A DNA stretch of 64,000 nucleotides from Flavobacterium celericrescens (GCF_011392075.1 NZ_JAAJBV010000002.1:372001-436000), one strand, 5' to 3'; numbered from the stretch's first letter, positions 44,199-54,042 are shown. Notes: generated from the sequence alone by a model not told the origin. Numbers and translations are program-made.

Positions 44199-45626
44199 AT
44201 GACTAAAACTGCGCAATCGGTATGGAATAACTGTCTGTCTTTCATAAAAGACAATATTCAAGATCAAGCCTACAAAACTTGGTTTGAACCTATACAGTCA
44301 GTTGAGCTAAACGATAACGCGTTGTCTATTCAAGTACCTAGTAAATTTTTCTACGAATGGTTAGAAGAACACTATGTAAAATTATTAAAAGTAGCTCTAA
44401 CCAAAGAATTGGGTCCGAGTGCAAAGTTATTGTATAAAATTAAAATGGAAAACACTTATGGTAATAAACTTCCGTTTACAGAGCAAATTCCAAGTTACAA
44501 TAGAACTGCGGTAAAACCTCAAGAAGTTGATGTTCCAATTGTTAATAAAAATCCAGAACTTAAAAACCCATTTATCATTCCTGGCATTCGTAATTTAAAA
44601 ATCGAATCACAGTTAAATGCAAATTATAGTTTTGATAATTTTTTAGAAGGAGATTCAAACCGTTTAGCACGTAGTGCAGGTATGGCAGTTGCTAACAAAC
44701 CTGGAGGAACTTCGTTCAATCCATTATTAATCTTTGGAGGTGTTGGTCTTGGAAAAACACACTTAGCACACGCTATTGGAGTGGAAATCAAAGATAAATA
44801 TCCAGAAAAAACGGTTTTATATATTTCTGCTGAAATTTTCACACAACAATATATTGATTCGGTTAAGAAAAACACACGTAACGACTTTATTCACTTCTAT
44901 CAATTAATTGATGTTTTGATTATTGATGACGTTCAATTTTTATCTGGTAAATCAGGAACGCAAGATGTTTTCTTCCACATATTTAATCATTTACACCAAA
45001 ATGGAAAACAAGTAATTCTTACGTCTGATAAAGCACCAGTAGACATGCAAGATATTGAGCAACGCTTATTATCTCGTTTTAAATGGGGACTTTCGGCTGA
45101 GTTACACCAACCGGATTATGAAACGCGTATTTCTATTTTAAAAAATATTTTATTTAGAGATGGTGTAGAAATGCCTGATGAAATTATTGAATATGTAGCA
45201 AAAAACATCAAATCAAATGTTCGTGAATTAGAAGGCGCAATTATTTCTTTAATCGCTCAGTCTTCTTTTAATAAACGTGAAGTTACAATTGATTTAGCGA
45301 AACAAGTTGTTGAAAAATTTGTTAAAAATGTAAAACGTGAAATTTCGATTGATTATATTCAAAAAACAGTTTCTGATTATTTCCAATTAGATGTTGAAAC
45401 TTTGCAATCTAAAACAAGAAAACGTCATGTAGTTCAAGCTAGACAATTGGCCATGTTTTTTGCAAAAAAATTCACCAAAGCTTCATTAGCTAACATTGGT
45501 TCTCAAATTGGAGACAGAGATCACGCGACCGTTTTACATGCATGTAAAACAGTTGATAATCTTGTAGCTACAGATAAACAATTTAAAAAGTTTGTTGACG
45601 ATATCAACAAAAAACTATCACTGTAA
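44199..45626 (+). CDS. dnaA: Chromosomal replication initiator DnaA
   Basis: The 475-residue initiator binds DnaA boxes and opens oriC. Domain I (1-80, VWNNCLSFIKDNIQDQAYKTW) is a typical DnaA N-terminus; domain III has GGVGLGKTHLAHAIG (Walker A), LIIDDVQFLSGK (Walker B), and SRFKWGLSAELHQPD (Arg finger); domain IV has the DNA-binding signature GDRDHATVLHACK. No dnaN or gyrB follows; instead a tyrosine phosphatase does, a usual Flavobacteriia order. Upstream is AT-rich but not an evident origin. Confidence 0.97.
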   Translation: MTKTAQSVWNNCLSFIKDNIQDQAYKTWFEPIQSVELNDNALSIQVPSKFFYEWLEEHYVKLLKVALTKELGPSAKLLYKIKMENTYGNKLPFTEQIPSYNRTAVKPQEVDVPIVNKNPELKNPFIIPGIRNLKIESQLNANYSFDNFLEGDSNRLARSAGMAVANKPGGTSFNPLLIFGGVGLGKTHLAHAIGVEIKDKYPEKTVLYISAEIFTQQYIDSVKKNTRNDFIHFYQLIDVLIIDDVQFLSGKSGTQDVFFHIFNHLHQNGKQVILTSDKAPVDMQDIEQRLLSRFKWGLSAELHQPDYETRISILKNILFRDGVEMPDEIIEYVAKNIKSNVRELEGAIISLIAQSSFNKREVTIDLAKQVVEKFVKNVKREISIDYIQKTVSDYFQLDVETLQSKTRKRHVVQARQLAMFFAKKFTKASLANIGSQIGDRDHATVLHACKTVDNLVATDKQFKKFVDDINKKLSL

Positions 45627-45627
45627 A

Positions 45628-46083
45628 ATGTCGGTTAAAATCTTAATGGTTTGCTTGGGAAATATTTGCCGTTCTCCTTTGGCAGAAGGTATAATGCGTT
45701 CCAAACTTACAAAAGATTTCGTAGTTGATTCAGCTGGAACTGGAAGCTGGCATGCAGGCGAATTGCCCGATAAGCGTTCAATTTCTACAGCAAAAAATAG
45801 AGGGTTAGACATTACTAACCAAAGGGCGAGACAATTCAAAAAAAGTGATTTTGATATTTTTGACCATATTTTTGTAATGGATAATTCTAATTACAAAGAT
45901 GTTTTGGCATTAGCTCCAAATGAAGAAGCAAAATCTAAAGTAAAATTAATTTTAAACGAACTTTTTCCTGGTGAAAACGTTGATGTTCCAGACCCTTATT
46001 ATGGTGGTCAAGACGGATTTGAAAACGTTTTTGATATGCTAGATCAAGCTTGTGAGGAAATTGCAAGAAAACTTAAGCTTTAA
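45628..46083 (+). CDS. Low molecular weight protein-tyrosine phosphatase
   Basis: 151 residues with the P-loop CLGNICRS (CxxxxxR nucleophile), DSAGTGSWHAGELPD and the C-terminal general acid VPDPYYGG. It dephosphorylates tyrosine or arginine residues; in relatives it often pairs with a kinase for capsule export, none of which is seen here. It starts 2 nt after the dnaA stop. Confidence 0.93.
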   Translation: MSVKILMVCLGNICRSPLAEGIMRSKLTKDFVVDSAGTGSWHAGELPDKRSISTAKNRGLDITNQRARQFKKSDFDIFDHIFVMDNSNYKDVLALAPNEEAKSKVKLILNELFPGENVDVPDPYYGGQDGFENVFDMLDQACEEIARKLKL

Positions 46084-46087
46084 AACT

Positions 46088-46822
46088 ATGAAATCAAATT
46101 CTTTAGGCAAATTATACTTAATTCCTTGTACACTATCGAATCCTGGAGAAACTACAGTAGTACCTGAAGATGTTTTGCCACACACCATCAAAAGAACAAT
46201 TGATTTTATAGACACTTATATTGTTGAAAACGAAAAAACTGCTCGAAAATTCATAAAAAGCATTCATCCAGAAAAGAAACAACCTGATTTAAAAATTTCT
46301 GTATTAAATAAACATACTGAAATAACAGATCACTATGAATTCATAAAGCCTTTGCTAAATGGTGAAAATATAGGTTTAATGAGTGAATCAGGATGTCCTG
46401 GTATAGCTGACCCTGGTGCTGCAATTGTAAAAATAGCTCATGAAAAAGGCATTCAAGTAGTACCTCTAGTTGGTCCAAGCTCTATTTTATTAGCTTTGAT
46501 GGCGAGCGGAATGAACGGGCAAAGTTTTGCTTTTAACGGCTATTTACCCATTGATAAAAATGATAAAAAACAAGCATTAAAAAGTTTTGAACGTTTGTCG
46601 CAAGAAAAAAATCAAACCCAATTATTTATTGAAACACCCTACCGAAACAATAAACTAATGGAAGATTTATTACAAATCTTACAGCCAAGCACTTATTTGT
46701 GTATCGCTTGTGATATTACTTTACCAACCGAATACATCAAAACGAAAACAGTAAACGAATGGAAAAAAGAAAAGGCCGATTTACATAATCGACCTTGTAT
46801 TTTTATTTTGCACAAAATGTAA
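46088..46822 (+). CDS. SAM-dependent methyltransferase, RsmI-like (short)
   Basis: 244 residues of the tetrapyrrole methylase fold: LYLIPCTL, a variable middle, GLMSESGCPGIADPGAAIVKIAH, VVPLVGPSSILLALMASGMNGQSFAFNGYLP, FIETPYRNNKLMEDLLQ. RsmI methylates C1402 of 16S rRNA. The order of parts matches but the C-terminal domain of RsmI is absent and the region after LIPC diverges. A role in rRNA is likely but not certain. ATG 46088 is preferred to the longer frame. Confidence 0.8.
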   Translation: MKSNSLGKLYLIPCTLSNPGETTVVPEDVLPHTIKRTIDFIDTYIVENEKTARKFIKSIHPEKKQPDLKISVLNKHTEITDHYEFIKPLLNGENIGLMSESGCPGIADPGAAIVKIAHEKGIQVVPLVGPSSILLALMASGMNGQSFAFNGYLPIDKNDKKQALKSFERLSQEKNQTQLFIETPYRNNKLMEDLLQILQPSTYLCIACDITLPTEYIKTKTVNEWKKEKADLHNRPCIFILHKM

Positions 46823-47467
46823 TTATTCTAAATTCACTTTTGCATTTGAATCTGCCTTAATATGCGAAATATCGTATCCTGAAAATTTTCTGATATAACT
46901 TGATAATGATGTTCCAAAACCATCTTTAAAACCATTACGCCCATTACTTCTCAAGTATTTTTTTACCGAACCAGCACCTCCTAAATGAGCAGCGGCAATT
47001 AATCCAGATTCTGTAATTTCTACACCATTAATAATTCTTCCAGAATATTTTGCAATTTCTTTGCGTAATTCCCATTTATTACGTGCAATTAATGCTTGAA
47101 AAGCCTTGTCTTGCCATGCAGCATTTCGTAAAAATTCTTGAAAATCATAAATACCTACAGTACGTAGTGCACTTTTACCGAATTGATATTTACCCATATA
47201 TCCGTAAGGATTCACTAAGTGTAACATACCTCTTGACTCTTTGTAAGCCATTTTTTGAGCAAAACCATGAAATGTTTTACCTACATGTGGAACTTTTAAA
47301 ACCACCACATCTTCATTTTCATATTGATTAGGAACATGATATAACATCACTTCGTTGTCCGCTAAATGAAAACCTTCAATTTTCTCAGTTTCTATAGTTA
47401 TAAAACCTGATGAAACTACTAATACTAGGAGTGTCAATCCTAAAATGTATGACCCTTTTTTTATCAT
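46823..47467 (-). CDS. Lytic transglycosylase-like exported protein
   Basis: 214 residues: a signal/anchor at about 6-24, then a soluble domain with KMAYKESRGMLHLVNPYGYMGKYQFG in which Glu (KESRG) is placed as the catalytic acid of SLT-type transglycosylases, and HLGGAGSVKKYL. The lysozyme-like fold suggests cleavage of peptidoglycan. No LysM domain was found. It converges with the methyltransferase gene; the promoter is not evident. Confidence 0.65.
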   Translation of the reverse strand: MIKKGSYILGLTLLVLVVSSGFITIETEKIEGFHLADNEVMLYHVPNQYENEDVVVLKVPHVGKTFHGFAQKMAYKESRGMLHLVNPYGYMGKYQFGKSALRTVGIYDFQEFLRNAAWQDKAFQALIARNKWELRKEIAKYSGRIINGVEITESGLIAAAHLGGAGSVKKYLRSNGRNGFKDGFGTSLSSYIRKFSGYDISHIKADSNAKVNLE

Positions 47468-47563
47468 GAATTGTTATTTCTCAGCGTCTGTCACCCATCT
47501 GAAATTACCGGTACAAAGATACAAAAAAAATTATAATATTGATTTACAGCTTGTTAATAATAT

Positions 47564-48472
47564 CTAAAAGTAGATAAAATGCGCTTTAACTCCGTTAAAA
47601 TCATCATATTGCAAAGTTGGAGCAGGCACTTTTATGGTGTTAAAAACTGAAAAAAGTGTCTTTAAAAAATGGGATTTTGTTTGAATTTTGGTTAAATCAA
47701 CATCAAAACTCAAGTAAAATTGACGGTACGGATTTTGCAAAACACTATTTTCAATAGCTTCTGTATCGTTTCCATACAACATACCTTCACCACCATAACC
47801 AAATGCTAAATTTAACCATTTAGGAAAAAATGAATCTTTAGTAAAAGAATGAATATTAAAAGACAACCAATAGGTTTGACCATTATAATCTTTTAAAATT
47901 TGCTCATTTAAAGCAGCACCTAACGCTTCCGGACGTTGTGAAGCGAATTTGGTCTGATGGAAAGAAAATTTAGGAATAATTCGTTGTTCCTTCCAAAGTA
48001 ATTCTTGAGAAACATAAAGAGCCGTACCCGTTGCATTAGCAATTATATCACCTGAAGAAGCTCCCCACTCCTGCGAAAAACCATCAAATGTTTCAACCAC
48101 AGTTAAAAAACCAAATCCTAATGTTGCTCCATAAACTAATTGCTCATTTTTAGAAGCACCACTCCAAGACAATAATTCTGCGCCAACTCGACCTAAATGA
48201 TAAGACGAATACACATGTCCAATCTTATCCAGTTGAAGCCATTGTTTATTATCATTAATAAAATGGAAATTGGTTTGCGGATAATCTTTGTACCAAATTT
48301 GATTCAATCCCACCAAAGTAGTTCCTAAAGCAACCGATTCACCAATATAAACTCCGGTCTGTCTAGCTATATTTAATGAATCTGAAGGGTTTAAAAAATC
48401 TTCAAAATTAGATTGCGCCTGACTGAAAACTGAAAACAGCAGCATAAAAGACAACAATCTAATCCTTACCAT
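47564..48472 (-). CDS. DUF2279 exported protein
   Basis: 302 residues with a signal peptide ending VFSQAQ, then FHFINDNKQWLQLDKIGHVYSSYHLGRVGAELL, GATLGFGFLTVVETFDGFSQEWGASSGDIIANATG (both parts of DUF2279). The family is common in Bacteroidetes; the function is unknown. It follows mltG by 10 nt and likely belongs to one operon with mltG, GNAT and dapF. Confidence 0.78.
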   Translation of the reverse strand: MVRIRLLSFMLLFSVFSQAQSNFEDFLNPSDSLNIARQTGVYIGESVALGTTLVGLNQIWYKDYPQTNFHFINDNKQWLQLDKIGHVYSSYHLGRVGAELLSWSGASKNEQLVYGATLGFGFLTVVETFDGFSQEWGASSGDIIANATGTALYVSQELLWKEQRIIPKFSFHQTKFASQRPEALGAALNEQILKDYNGQTYWLSFNIHSFTKDSFFPKWLNLAFGYGGEGMLYGNDTEAIENSVLQNPYRQFYLSFDVDLTKIQTKSHFLKTLFSVFNTIKVPAPTLQYDDFNGVKAHFIYF

Positions 48473-48482
48473 AGGATCAAAA

Positions 48483-49523
48483 TTATAATTTTATACCTAA
48501 TTTATTTACCCATTCTGCATATTTTCTAGCATTTACCATGTGTGCTTCATATGTAGTTTCAAAAGCATGATACCCAGGTCTATTTGGATCTGCACAAAAA
48601 TAAATATAATCATGTTTTTCAGCATTCAAAACAGCATCAATAGCAGAAATGTCTGGCATTGCAATCGGCCCTGGAGGTAATCCTTTATTAATATAGGTAT
48701 TATAAGGCGATTTTACAAAAAGATTACTTCCTCCAACTCTTTTTATAACTTGGTCGAAGTCACCCGATGTTTCTTTAATTGCATAAATTACTGTTGGATC
48801 AGCTTGCAAAGGCATGTCTTGATTAATTCGATTCAAGTAAGCTCCAGCAACACGAGGTCTTTCATCAGCTTTTACAGTTTCTTTGTGTACAATTGAAGCC
48901 AAAGTATATACTTGAGCGGGTGTCATATTTAATACTTTAGCTTTTTCTAAACGCTCATTTGTCCAGAATTTTTTATGCTCTTTTGCCATTTTATCGGCAA
49001 TTTTTTTAGCTGATGTATTCCAATAAAATTCATACGTATTCGGAATAAAAAGCGTCAAAGCCGTTTCTTTAGTTAATCCGTTCTCTTGTAAAAAAGTATC
49101 GTTAGTAAATGCTTGATTTAACGCTAAAGTATCTGGTTCTAATTGAGTTGCTAATCGTTGTACGAGTTTACCTAAAGTTTCTTGATTATTAAATGCAACA
49201 TTAACAGGAACATTCAAACGTAAACTTCTAACCATATCAAAGCTAGTCATCTCTTTCTTGAACAAGAACTTCCCTGATTTTACATTAGTACTATAATTTC
49301 TGGAAGTAGCCACAAAATCAAATTTTTCAAAATCTTTTACTAATGGCGATACAATTTCTTTTACTTGTTCATAAGTTGCATCTGTAGGAATATATACAAA
49401 TACTTCATCTTGAGAAAATTGTGTGTTTGGTGTAAAAGCTTTTAAATACACATAAACACCAACTATTGTAGCAATTACAATTCCAGCTACAGCAACTATT
49501 GAAATTAGTTTTTTTACGTTCAA
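48483..49523 (-). CDS. mltG: Endolytic murein transglycosylase MltG
   Basis: 346 residues: single N-terminal membrane helix (about 5-25), LysM-like part, YceG domain with LASIVHKETVKADERPRVAGAYLNR (catalytic Glu in HKETVKADERP), QADPTVIYAI and SPYNTYINKGLPPGPIAMP. It cuts nascent glycan strands in the inner membrane. The start is TTG at 49523; no in-frame ATG is present at the right place. Confidence 0.94.
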   Translation of the reverse strand: MNVKKLISIVAVAGIVIATIVGVYVYLKAFTPNTQFSQDEVFVYIPTDATYEQVKEIVSPLVKDFEKFDFVATSRNYSTNVKSGKFLFKKEMTSFDMVRSLRLNVPVNVAFNNQETLGKLVQRLATQLEPDTLALNQAFTNDTFLQENGLTKETALTLFIPNTYEFYWNTSAKKIADKMAKEHKKFWTNERLEKAKVLNMTPAQVYTLASIVHKETVKADERPRVAGAYLNRINQDMPLQADPTVIYAIKETSGDFDQVIKRVGGSNLFVKSPYNTYINKGLPPGPIAMPDISAIDAVLNAEKHDYIYFCADPNRPGYHAFETTYEAHMVNARKYAEWVNKLGIKL

Positions 49524-49542
49524 AGGAAATTTATTTTAATTG

Positions 49543-50067
49543 TTATTTTATTAATTGAAAAAGTAACTCGTCTTTATAGTTGTTATTGACTTTAATCCAA
49601 TCTTTTTTTGTTCCAATTTTTTGAAAGCCAAATTTAGTAAAAAGTTGCAAACTAATTTCATTATCACTTCCAATATTTGCATACAATTGATGCAATTGCA
49701 ATTGTTCAAAAGCATAATTAATAATAAGTGCTAATGCTTCTGAACCTACACCTTTATTCCTATTGGATTCATTACTTATTAAAATTCCAACTCCTGCTCT
49801 ATTGTTTTTTGGATCAAAATCAAATAAATCAATTAATCCAATAGCTTCAAAGGAATTTTTAAGACAAATTGCCATTCGCAACTGTTTTGCTTCGTAAATA
49901 TCTTGATGTGCATTTTCTAAATACTGACGAATTAAAAAACGACTATAAGGCGTTTGCGTATTACTCACTTCCCAAACCGATTCGTTGTTTTCTATAGCAT
50001 AGACAAACTCTAAATCTTCGGGTTCGAGTGCTCTTAAATAAATTGTATTTCCTGTTAGTGTAGTCAT
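49543..50067 (-). CDS. GNAT family acetyltransferase (RimJ-like)
   Basis: 174 residues: IYLRALEPEDLEFVYAIEN, GLIDLFDFDPKNNRAGVGILI, NKGVGSEALALIINYAFEQL, LFTKFGFQKIG. These match the RimJ/RimL group that acetylates N-termini or spermidine. The target is unknown. The ATG 50067 is followed upstream by a hexad array (50074-50103). It lies between mltG and dapF in a likely operon. Confidence 0.85.
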   Translation of the reverse strand: MTTLTGNTIYLRALEPEDLEFVYAIENNESVWEVSNTQTPYSRFLIRQYLENAHQDIYEAKQLRMAICLKNSFEAIGLIDLFDFDPKNNRAGVGILISNESNRNKGVGSEALALIINYAFEQLQLHQLYANIGSDNEISLQLFTKFGFQKIGTKKDWIKVNNNYKDELLFQLIK

Positions 50068-50073
50068 TTTGAA

Positions 50074-50103
50074 AATCAAGTTCAAGTTCAATTACAAGTT
50101 CAA
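50074..50103 (-). repeat. Hexad array in the leader of the GNAT gene
   Basis: Read on the minus strand: TTGAAC, TTGTAA, TTGAAC, TTGAAC, TTGATT, ending 6 nt before the ATG. Compare 36674-36704: same hexads, same last unit TTGATT, same spacing. Confidence 0.8.
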
Positions 50104-50120
50104 AAATCTTTAATCTGCAA

Positions 50121-50903
50121 TCATAAATTTATTCTTCCTTCAAAAACAAAAGTCGCTGGTCCAATTAGAAAAACATTAGAATATTTCCCGTTATTTACAT
50201 CAAATTGTACTTTTAACTTTCCGCCTTCAACGTTTAAATCGATAATATTATTATTTGTTTTTCCGGTTTGATGCATTGCTATTGCAACCGCTGTAACGCC
50301 TGTACCACAAGATAATGTTTCATCCTCTACACCGCGCTCATAAGTGCGAACTGCAAAAATGTCATTTTCTAATTGGTGTACAAAATTAACGTTACTTCCG
50401 GCATTTCCATACAAATTGGAATAACGGATTTTTGCACCCTCAGATTTTACATCTAATGACTCTAAGTCATCAACTATTTGCACATGGTGAGGTGAACCTG
50501 TATTCAAAAACGTATAATTTTCTTGTTGATTTACTGTATCAACATCTTTCATTTGTAATGCAACTATTCCGTTTTTATCAATCGTTGCAAAATGATAACC
50601 ATCAACAGCTTCAAACTCCGCTTTGTTTTCGATAACACCCATTTGTTTTGCAAAAGCTACTAAACATCTTCCACCGTTTCCACACATAGAACTTTCGTTT
50701 CCATCGGAATTGTAATACACCATTTTAAAATCATATTGTGGATGATTTTCTAACAAAATCAAGCCGTCAGCGCCTACTCCAAAACGTCTGTCGCACAATT
50801 TTTCGATAAGTTTAGTATTATTTTTTGGGAAAAATTCAGTACGATTATCAATCATAACAAAATCGTTCCCTGTTCCTTGATATTTATAAAATGTGAGTTG
50901 CAT
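50121..50903 (-). CDS. dapF: Diaminopimelate epimerase
   Basis: 260 residues: KYQGTGNDFVMIDNR at the start, the two catalytic cysteines in SSMCGNGGRCLVAF and TLSCGTGVTAVAIA, and NVNFVHQLEN. It converts LL-DAP to meso-DAP for lysine and peptidoglycan. It is first in the minus-strand cluster dapF-GNAT-mltG-DUF2279. Confidence 0.96.
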   Translation of the reverse strand: MQLTFYKYQGTGNDFVMIDNRTEFFPKNNTKLIEKLCDRRFGVGADGLILLENHPQYDFKMVYYNSDGNESSMCGNGGRCLVAFAKQMGVIENKAEFEAVDGYHFATIDKNGIVALQMKDVDTVNQQENYTFLNTGSPHHVQIVDDLESLDVKSEGAKIRYSNLYGNAGSNVNFVHQLENDIFAVRTYERGVEDETLSCGTGVTAVAIAMHQTGKTNNNIIDLNVEGGKLKVQFDVNNGKYSNVFLIGPATFVFEGRINL

Positions 50904-50998
50904 TGCATAATTAATTTATACAAAAGTACGAATTATTAATAAGATGTTAAACATTGTTAACCGAGCGTTAAAGTGATTTATGGAATAAAATTTGTTTT

Positions 50999-51006
50999 TA
51001 ATTTTG
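50999..51006 (+). promoter_or_regulatory. Promoter -7 box for the DegP-like protease
   Basis: TAATTTTG, exact TAnnTTTG, ends 22 nt before the ATG at 51029. Confidence 0.5.
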
Positions 51007-51028
51007 AGTAAATAAAAAATTAATAGAT

Positions 51029-52411
51029 ATGAAAAAATTTGGAAGTTTATTTTTAGTATCGCTCTTGAGCGGAGCAGTAACGTTAGGTGCTTACAAATTC
51101 TTTTTAGAACCAAATAACGCAGGAAAATTAACACTTGCATCACCTAATTATGCCAAAAACGTAAGTTTAGGCGCAGAAAACATAGATTTTACAACTGCAG
51201 CCGAAAACACAATTCATGCTGTAGTTCACGTTAAAAACAAAACTGTTTCAAAAATTCCGAGTAGTCCGTTTATGGAATTCTTCTATGGCTATCAAGGTGA
51301 ACGTGAGCAAACACAAATTGGAACAGGTTCGGGAGTTATTATCACCGAAGATGGTTATATTGTAACTAACAACCACGTTATTCAAGATGCTACCGAATTA
51401 GAAGTTACGCTGAATAATAATAAATCATATATTGCAAAATTGGTTGGAACCGATTCCAAAATGGATATTGCCTTATTAAAAATTGATGCTGAAGAAAAAC
51501 TTCCTTTTGCGGTTTTTGGAGATTCAGACGGTATAAAAGTTGGCGAATGGGTTTTAGCTGTTGGAAATCCGTATAACTTAAACTCAACTGTAACTGCTGG
51601 GATTGTTTCAGCAAAGGCAAGAAACTTAGCCAATGATGGCATTCAGTCTTTCATTCAAACTGATGCTGCTGTAAATCCGGGAAATAGCGGAGGTGCTTTG
51701 GTAAACACTAGAGGTGAATTAATTGGAATAAACACTATGATTTCTTCACCAACAGGAAGCTATACTGGATATTCTTTTGCAGTTCCTTCTAATATTACTA
51801 GAAAAATAATTGAAGATTTAATGCAATTTGGAAACGTTCAAAGAGGTGTTCTTGGGATTGAGGGTGGCGAACTGAATTCAAATTTTGCTAAAGAAATTGG
51901 TATTAAAGAGACTCAAGGATTTTACATCAATAAAGTAACTAAAAATTCTGGAGCAGAAAAAGCAGGTTTAACCAAAGGCGATATTATTGTACAATTGGAT
52001 GATAAAAAAATAAATGGTTTCGCTGAATTAACAGCTTACATCAATACAAAACGTCCAAATGACGTAGTTCAGGTTAGTATTTTAAGAGATGGAAAACAAA
52101 AAATAGTTCCTGTAAAATTGACAAAAAAAGAAATCTTAAACTATGAATTCAACGGAATTGAATTTGAAGATATTGATGCATCTGACAAAAAACAATTAAA
52201 CATCAAGGAAGGAATTAAAATTAAATCCATTTCAAACCCAGAATATGCAGAATATAAAGACATACTCGAAGGAGCTGTTATTTTGAACATTGACGGACAA
52301 AAAGCAAAAGACATGGAAACTGTTTCAAGTTATTTAGCCAAAAAAGAAAATCAAAAAGCGCGCTATCAAATAATTACAAAAACAGGTCAAATGTATAGCA
52401 TTATAATGTAG
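51029..52411 (+). CDS. Periplasmic Do/DegP-family serine protease
   Basis: 460 residues: membrane/signal segment (about 5-25), trypsin-like domain with His116 (TNNHVIQ), Asp146 (MDIALLK) and Ser220 (NPGNSGGAL), then two PDZ domains (about 270-360 and 375-455). Family members degrade and refold envelope proteins during heat or oxidative stress. A terminator follows at 52434. No LA-loop insertion of the E. coli DegP type is apparent. Confidence 0.94.
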   Translation: MKKFGSLFLVSLLSGAVTLGAYKFFLEPNNAGKLTLASPNYAKNVSLGAENIDFTTAAENTIHAVVHVKNKTVSKIPSSPFMEFFYGYQGEREQTQIGTGSGVIITEDGYIVTNNHVIQDATELEVTLNNNKSYIAKLVGTDSKMDIALLKIDAEEKLPFAVFGDSDGIKVGEWVLAVGNPYNLNSTVTAGIVSAKARNLANDGIQSFIQTDAAVNPGNSGGALVNTRGELIGINTMISSPTGSYTGYSFAVPSNITRKIIEDLMQFGNVQRGVLGIEGGELNSNFAKEIGIKETQGFYINKVTKNSGAEKAGLTKGDIIVQLDDKKINGFAELTAYINTKRPNDVVQVSILRDGKQKIVPVKLTKKEILNYEFNGIEFEDIDASDKKQLNIKEGIKIKSISNPEYAEYKDILEGAVILNIDGQKAKDMETVSSYLAKKENQKARYQIITKTGQMYSIIM

Positions 52412-52433
52412 TTATTAATTCACACTAAGTTAC

Positions 52434-52467
52434 AAAACCAGTCGATTAAAAAAGACTGGTTTTTTTT
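52434..52467 (+). terminator. Terminator after the DegP-like gene
   Basis: AAAACCAGTC and GACTGGTTTT pair in a 10-bp stem around a 10-nt loop, followed by T7. Confidence 0.9.
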
Positions 52468-52502
52468 ATGTAAAAAAATTTTACGAAAACGTTTGAAATC
52501 TA

Positions 52503-52510
52503 TACTTTTG
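52503..52510 (+). promoter_or_regulatory. Promoter -7 box for gapA
   Basis: TACTTTTG exact match, 28 nt upstream of the gapA ATG, following a terminator. Confidence 0.55.
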
Positions 52511-52538
52511 CACTCGTAAACACACAATAACTATTTAC

Positions 52539-53987
52539 ATGAACAATACATCTTTATACGAAAAGGAAATCGCTTTTCAGGCTGACAGAAGAAAAGCTGG
52601 TGTTGAATTTATTAAAATCATCAGTGATTTATGGTTTGACAAATCAATCGAATTAGTACTATTTCGCAATCAATTGATTGACAAAAATGTAAGTGAAATT
52701 ATTAACTTACATGAATATGCTGTAGCTTTTGTAGGCAAGCCAATTAATGTTTTTGATTCTGTTGAAATTGCTAATGCCATAGTAGATTTGGATTTACCAC
52801 CTTCAAGAATTGATATTGGAAAATTAACCTACGAATATCATTTAGAAGACAACAAATACAATGATGCAAAAGCCTTTGTAATTGACAAATTAAGAAATGC
52901 GAAAAACTTTCAAGAAATCAAACCTAAAGATGTAGTTTTATATGGTTTTGGAAGAATTGGTCGTTTACTAGCTCGCGAAATGATGTCAAAAATTGGAAAA
53001 GGACAACAATTACGATTAAGAGCTATTGTTACAAGAGATAAAAACGATGCAGTACTATTAGAAAAAAGAGCTTCATTATTACGATATGATTCGGTTCATG
53101 GTGATTTTCAAGGTTCTGTGATTGCTGACCCAGAAAACAATGCTTTATTAATTAATGGTACAACTGTTCATATTATCACTGCAAATTCTCCTGAAGAAAT
53201 AGACTATACATCCTATGGAATTGAAGATGCATTAGTTATTGATAATACTGGAGCATTTACAACAGAAGAAGCATTAAAAAGGCACTTAACATCTAAAGGT
53301 GTAGACAAAGTGTTATTAACTGCTCCTGGAAAAGGTGTTCCTAATATTGTTTATGGTGTAAATCATGAAGAATACAACCCTGATGAAGTTCATATTTTTT
53401 CAGCAGCATCATGTACAACAAATGCAATTACTCCGGTATTAAAAGCGGTAGAAGACACTTTAGGTGTTGTAAAAGGACATTTAGAAACAATTCATGCCTA
53501 TACTAATGACCAAAATTTAGTAGACAATATGCACAAAAAATACCGTCGTGGTCGTGCAGCAGCATTGAATATGGTAATCACTGAAACAGGTGCTGGAAGT
53601 GCTGTTGCAAAAGCATTACCAAACTTGGCAGGCAAATTAACTTCAAATGCTATTCGTGTTCCTGTTCCTAATGGCTCATTAGTAGTATTGAATTTAGAAG
53701 TTGGAAAAGACACTTCTATTGAAGAAGTAAATAACATCATGAAAAAGTATGCTTTAGAAGGCGAATTGGTAGAGCAAATTAAATATTCGTTAAACAATGA
53801 ATTAGTTTCTTCAGATATTGTGGGCACTTCTGCTCCAGCGATTTTTGATAGCAACGCCACTATTGTTTCTGGAGATGGAAAAAATATAGTATTATATGTT
53901 TGGTATGATAACGAATATGGTTACAGTCATCAGGTAATTCGTTTAGCGAAATATATAGCTAAAGTAAGAAGATATACTTATTATTAG
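52539..53987 (+). CDS. gap: Glyceraldehyde-3-phosphate dehydrogenase (long form)
   Basis: 482 residues, about 145 more than classical GAPDH. An N-terminal helical extension of about 130 residues precedes the Rossmann motif GFGRIGR (136-142). The catalytic Cys292 lies in SAASCTTNAITP, and the S-loop and C-terminal WYDNEYGYSHQVIRL are typical. This extended type is known in Bacteroidetes; the role of the extension is not known. It acts in glycolysis/gluconeogenesis. A terminator follows at 54010. Confidence 0.93.
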   Translation: MNNTSLYEKEIAFQADRRKAGVEFIKIISDLWFDKSIELVLFRNQLIDKNVSEIINLHEYAVAFVGKPINVFDSVEIANAIVDLDLPPSRIDIGKLTYEYHLEDNKYNDAKAFVIDKLRNAKNFQEIKPKDVVLYGFGRIGRLLAREMMSKIGKGQQLRLRAIVTRDKNDAVLLEKRASLLRYDSVHGDFQGSVIADPENNALLINGTTVHIITANSPEEIDYTSYGIEDALVIDNTGAFTTEEALKRHLTSKGVDKVLLTAPGKGVPNIVYGVNHEEYNPDEVHIFSAASCTTNAITPVLKAVEDTLGVVKGHLETIHAYTNDQNLVDNMHKKYRRGRAAALNMVITETGAGSAVAKALPNLAGKLTSNAIRVPVPNGSLVVLNLEVGKDTSIEEVNNIMKKYALEGELVEQIKYSLNNELVSSDIVGTSAPAIFDSNATIVSGDGKNIVLYVWYDNEYGYSHQVIRLAKYIAKVRRYTYY

Positions 53988-54007
53988 TAGATAGAATTTT
54001 AAATAAA

Positions 54008-54042
54008 ACAAAGCCGTCTCAAAACTAGAGGCGGTTTTTTTT
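54008..54042 (+). terminator. Terminator after gapA
   Basis: AAGCCGTCTC and GAGGCGGTTT pair as a 10-bp stem with two G-U pairs, loop of 7 nt, then a run of eight T. Confidence 0.85.
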
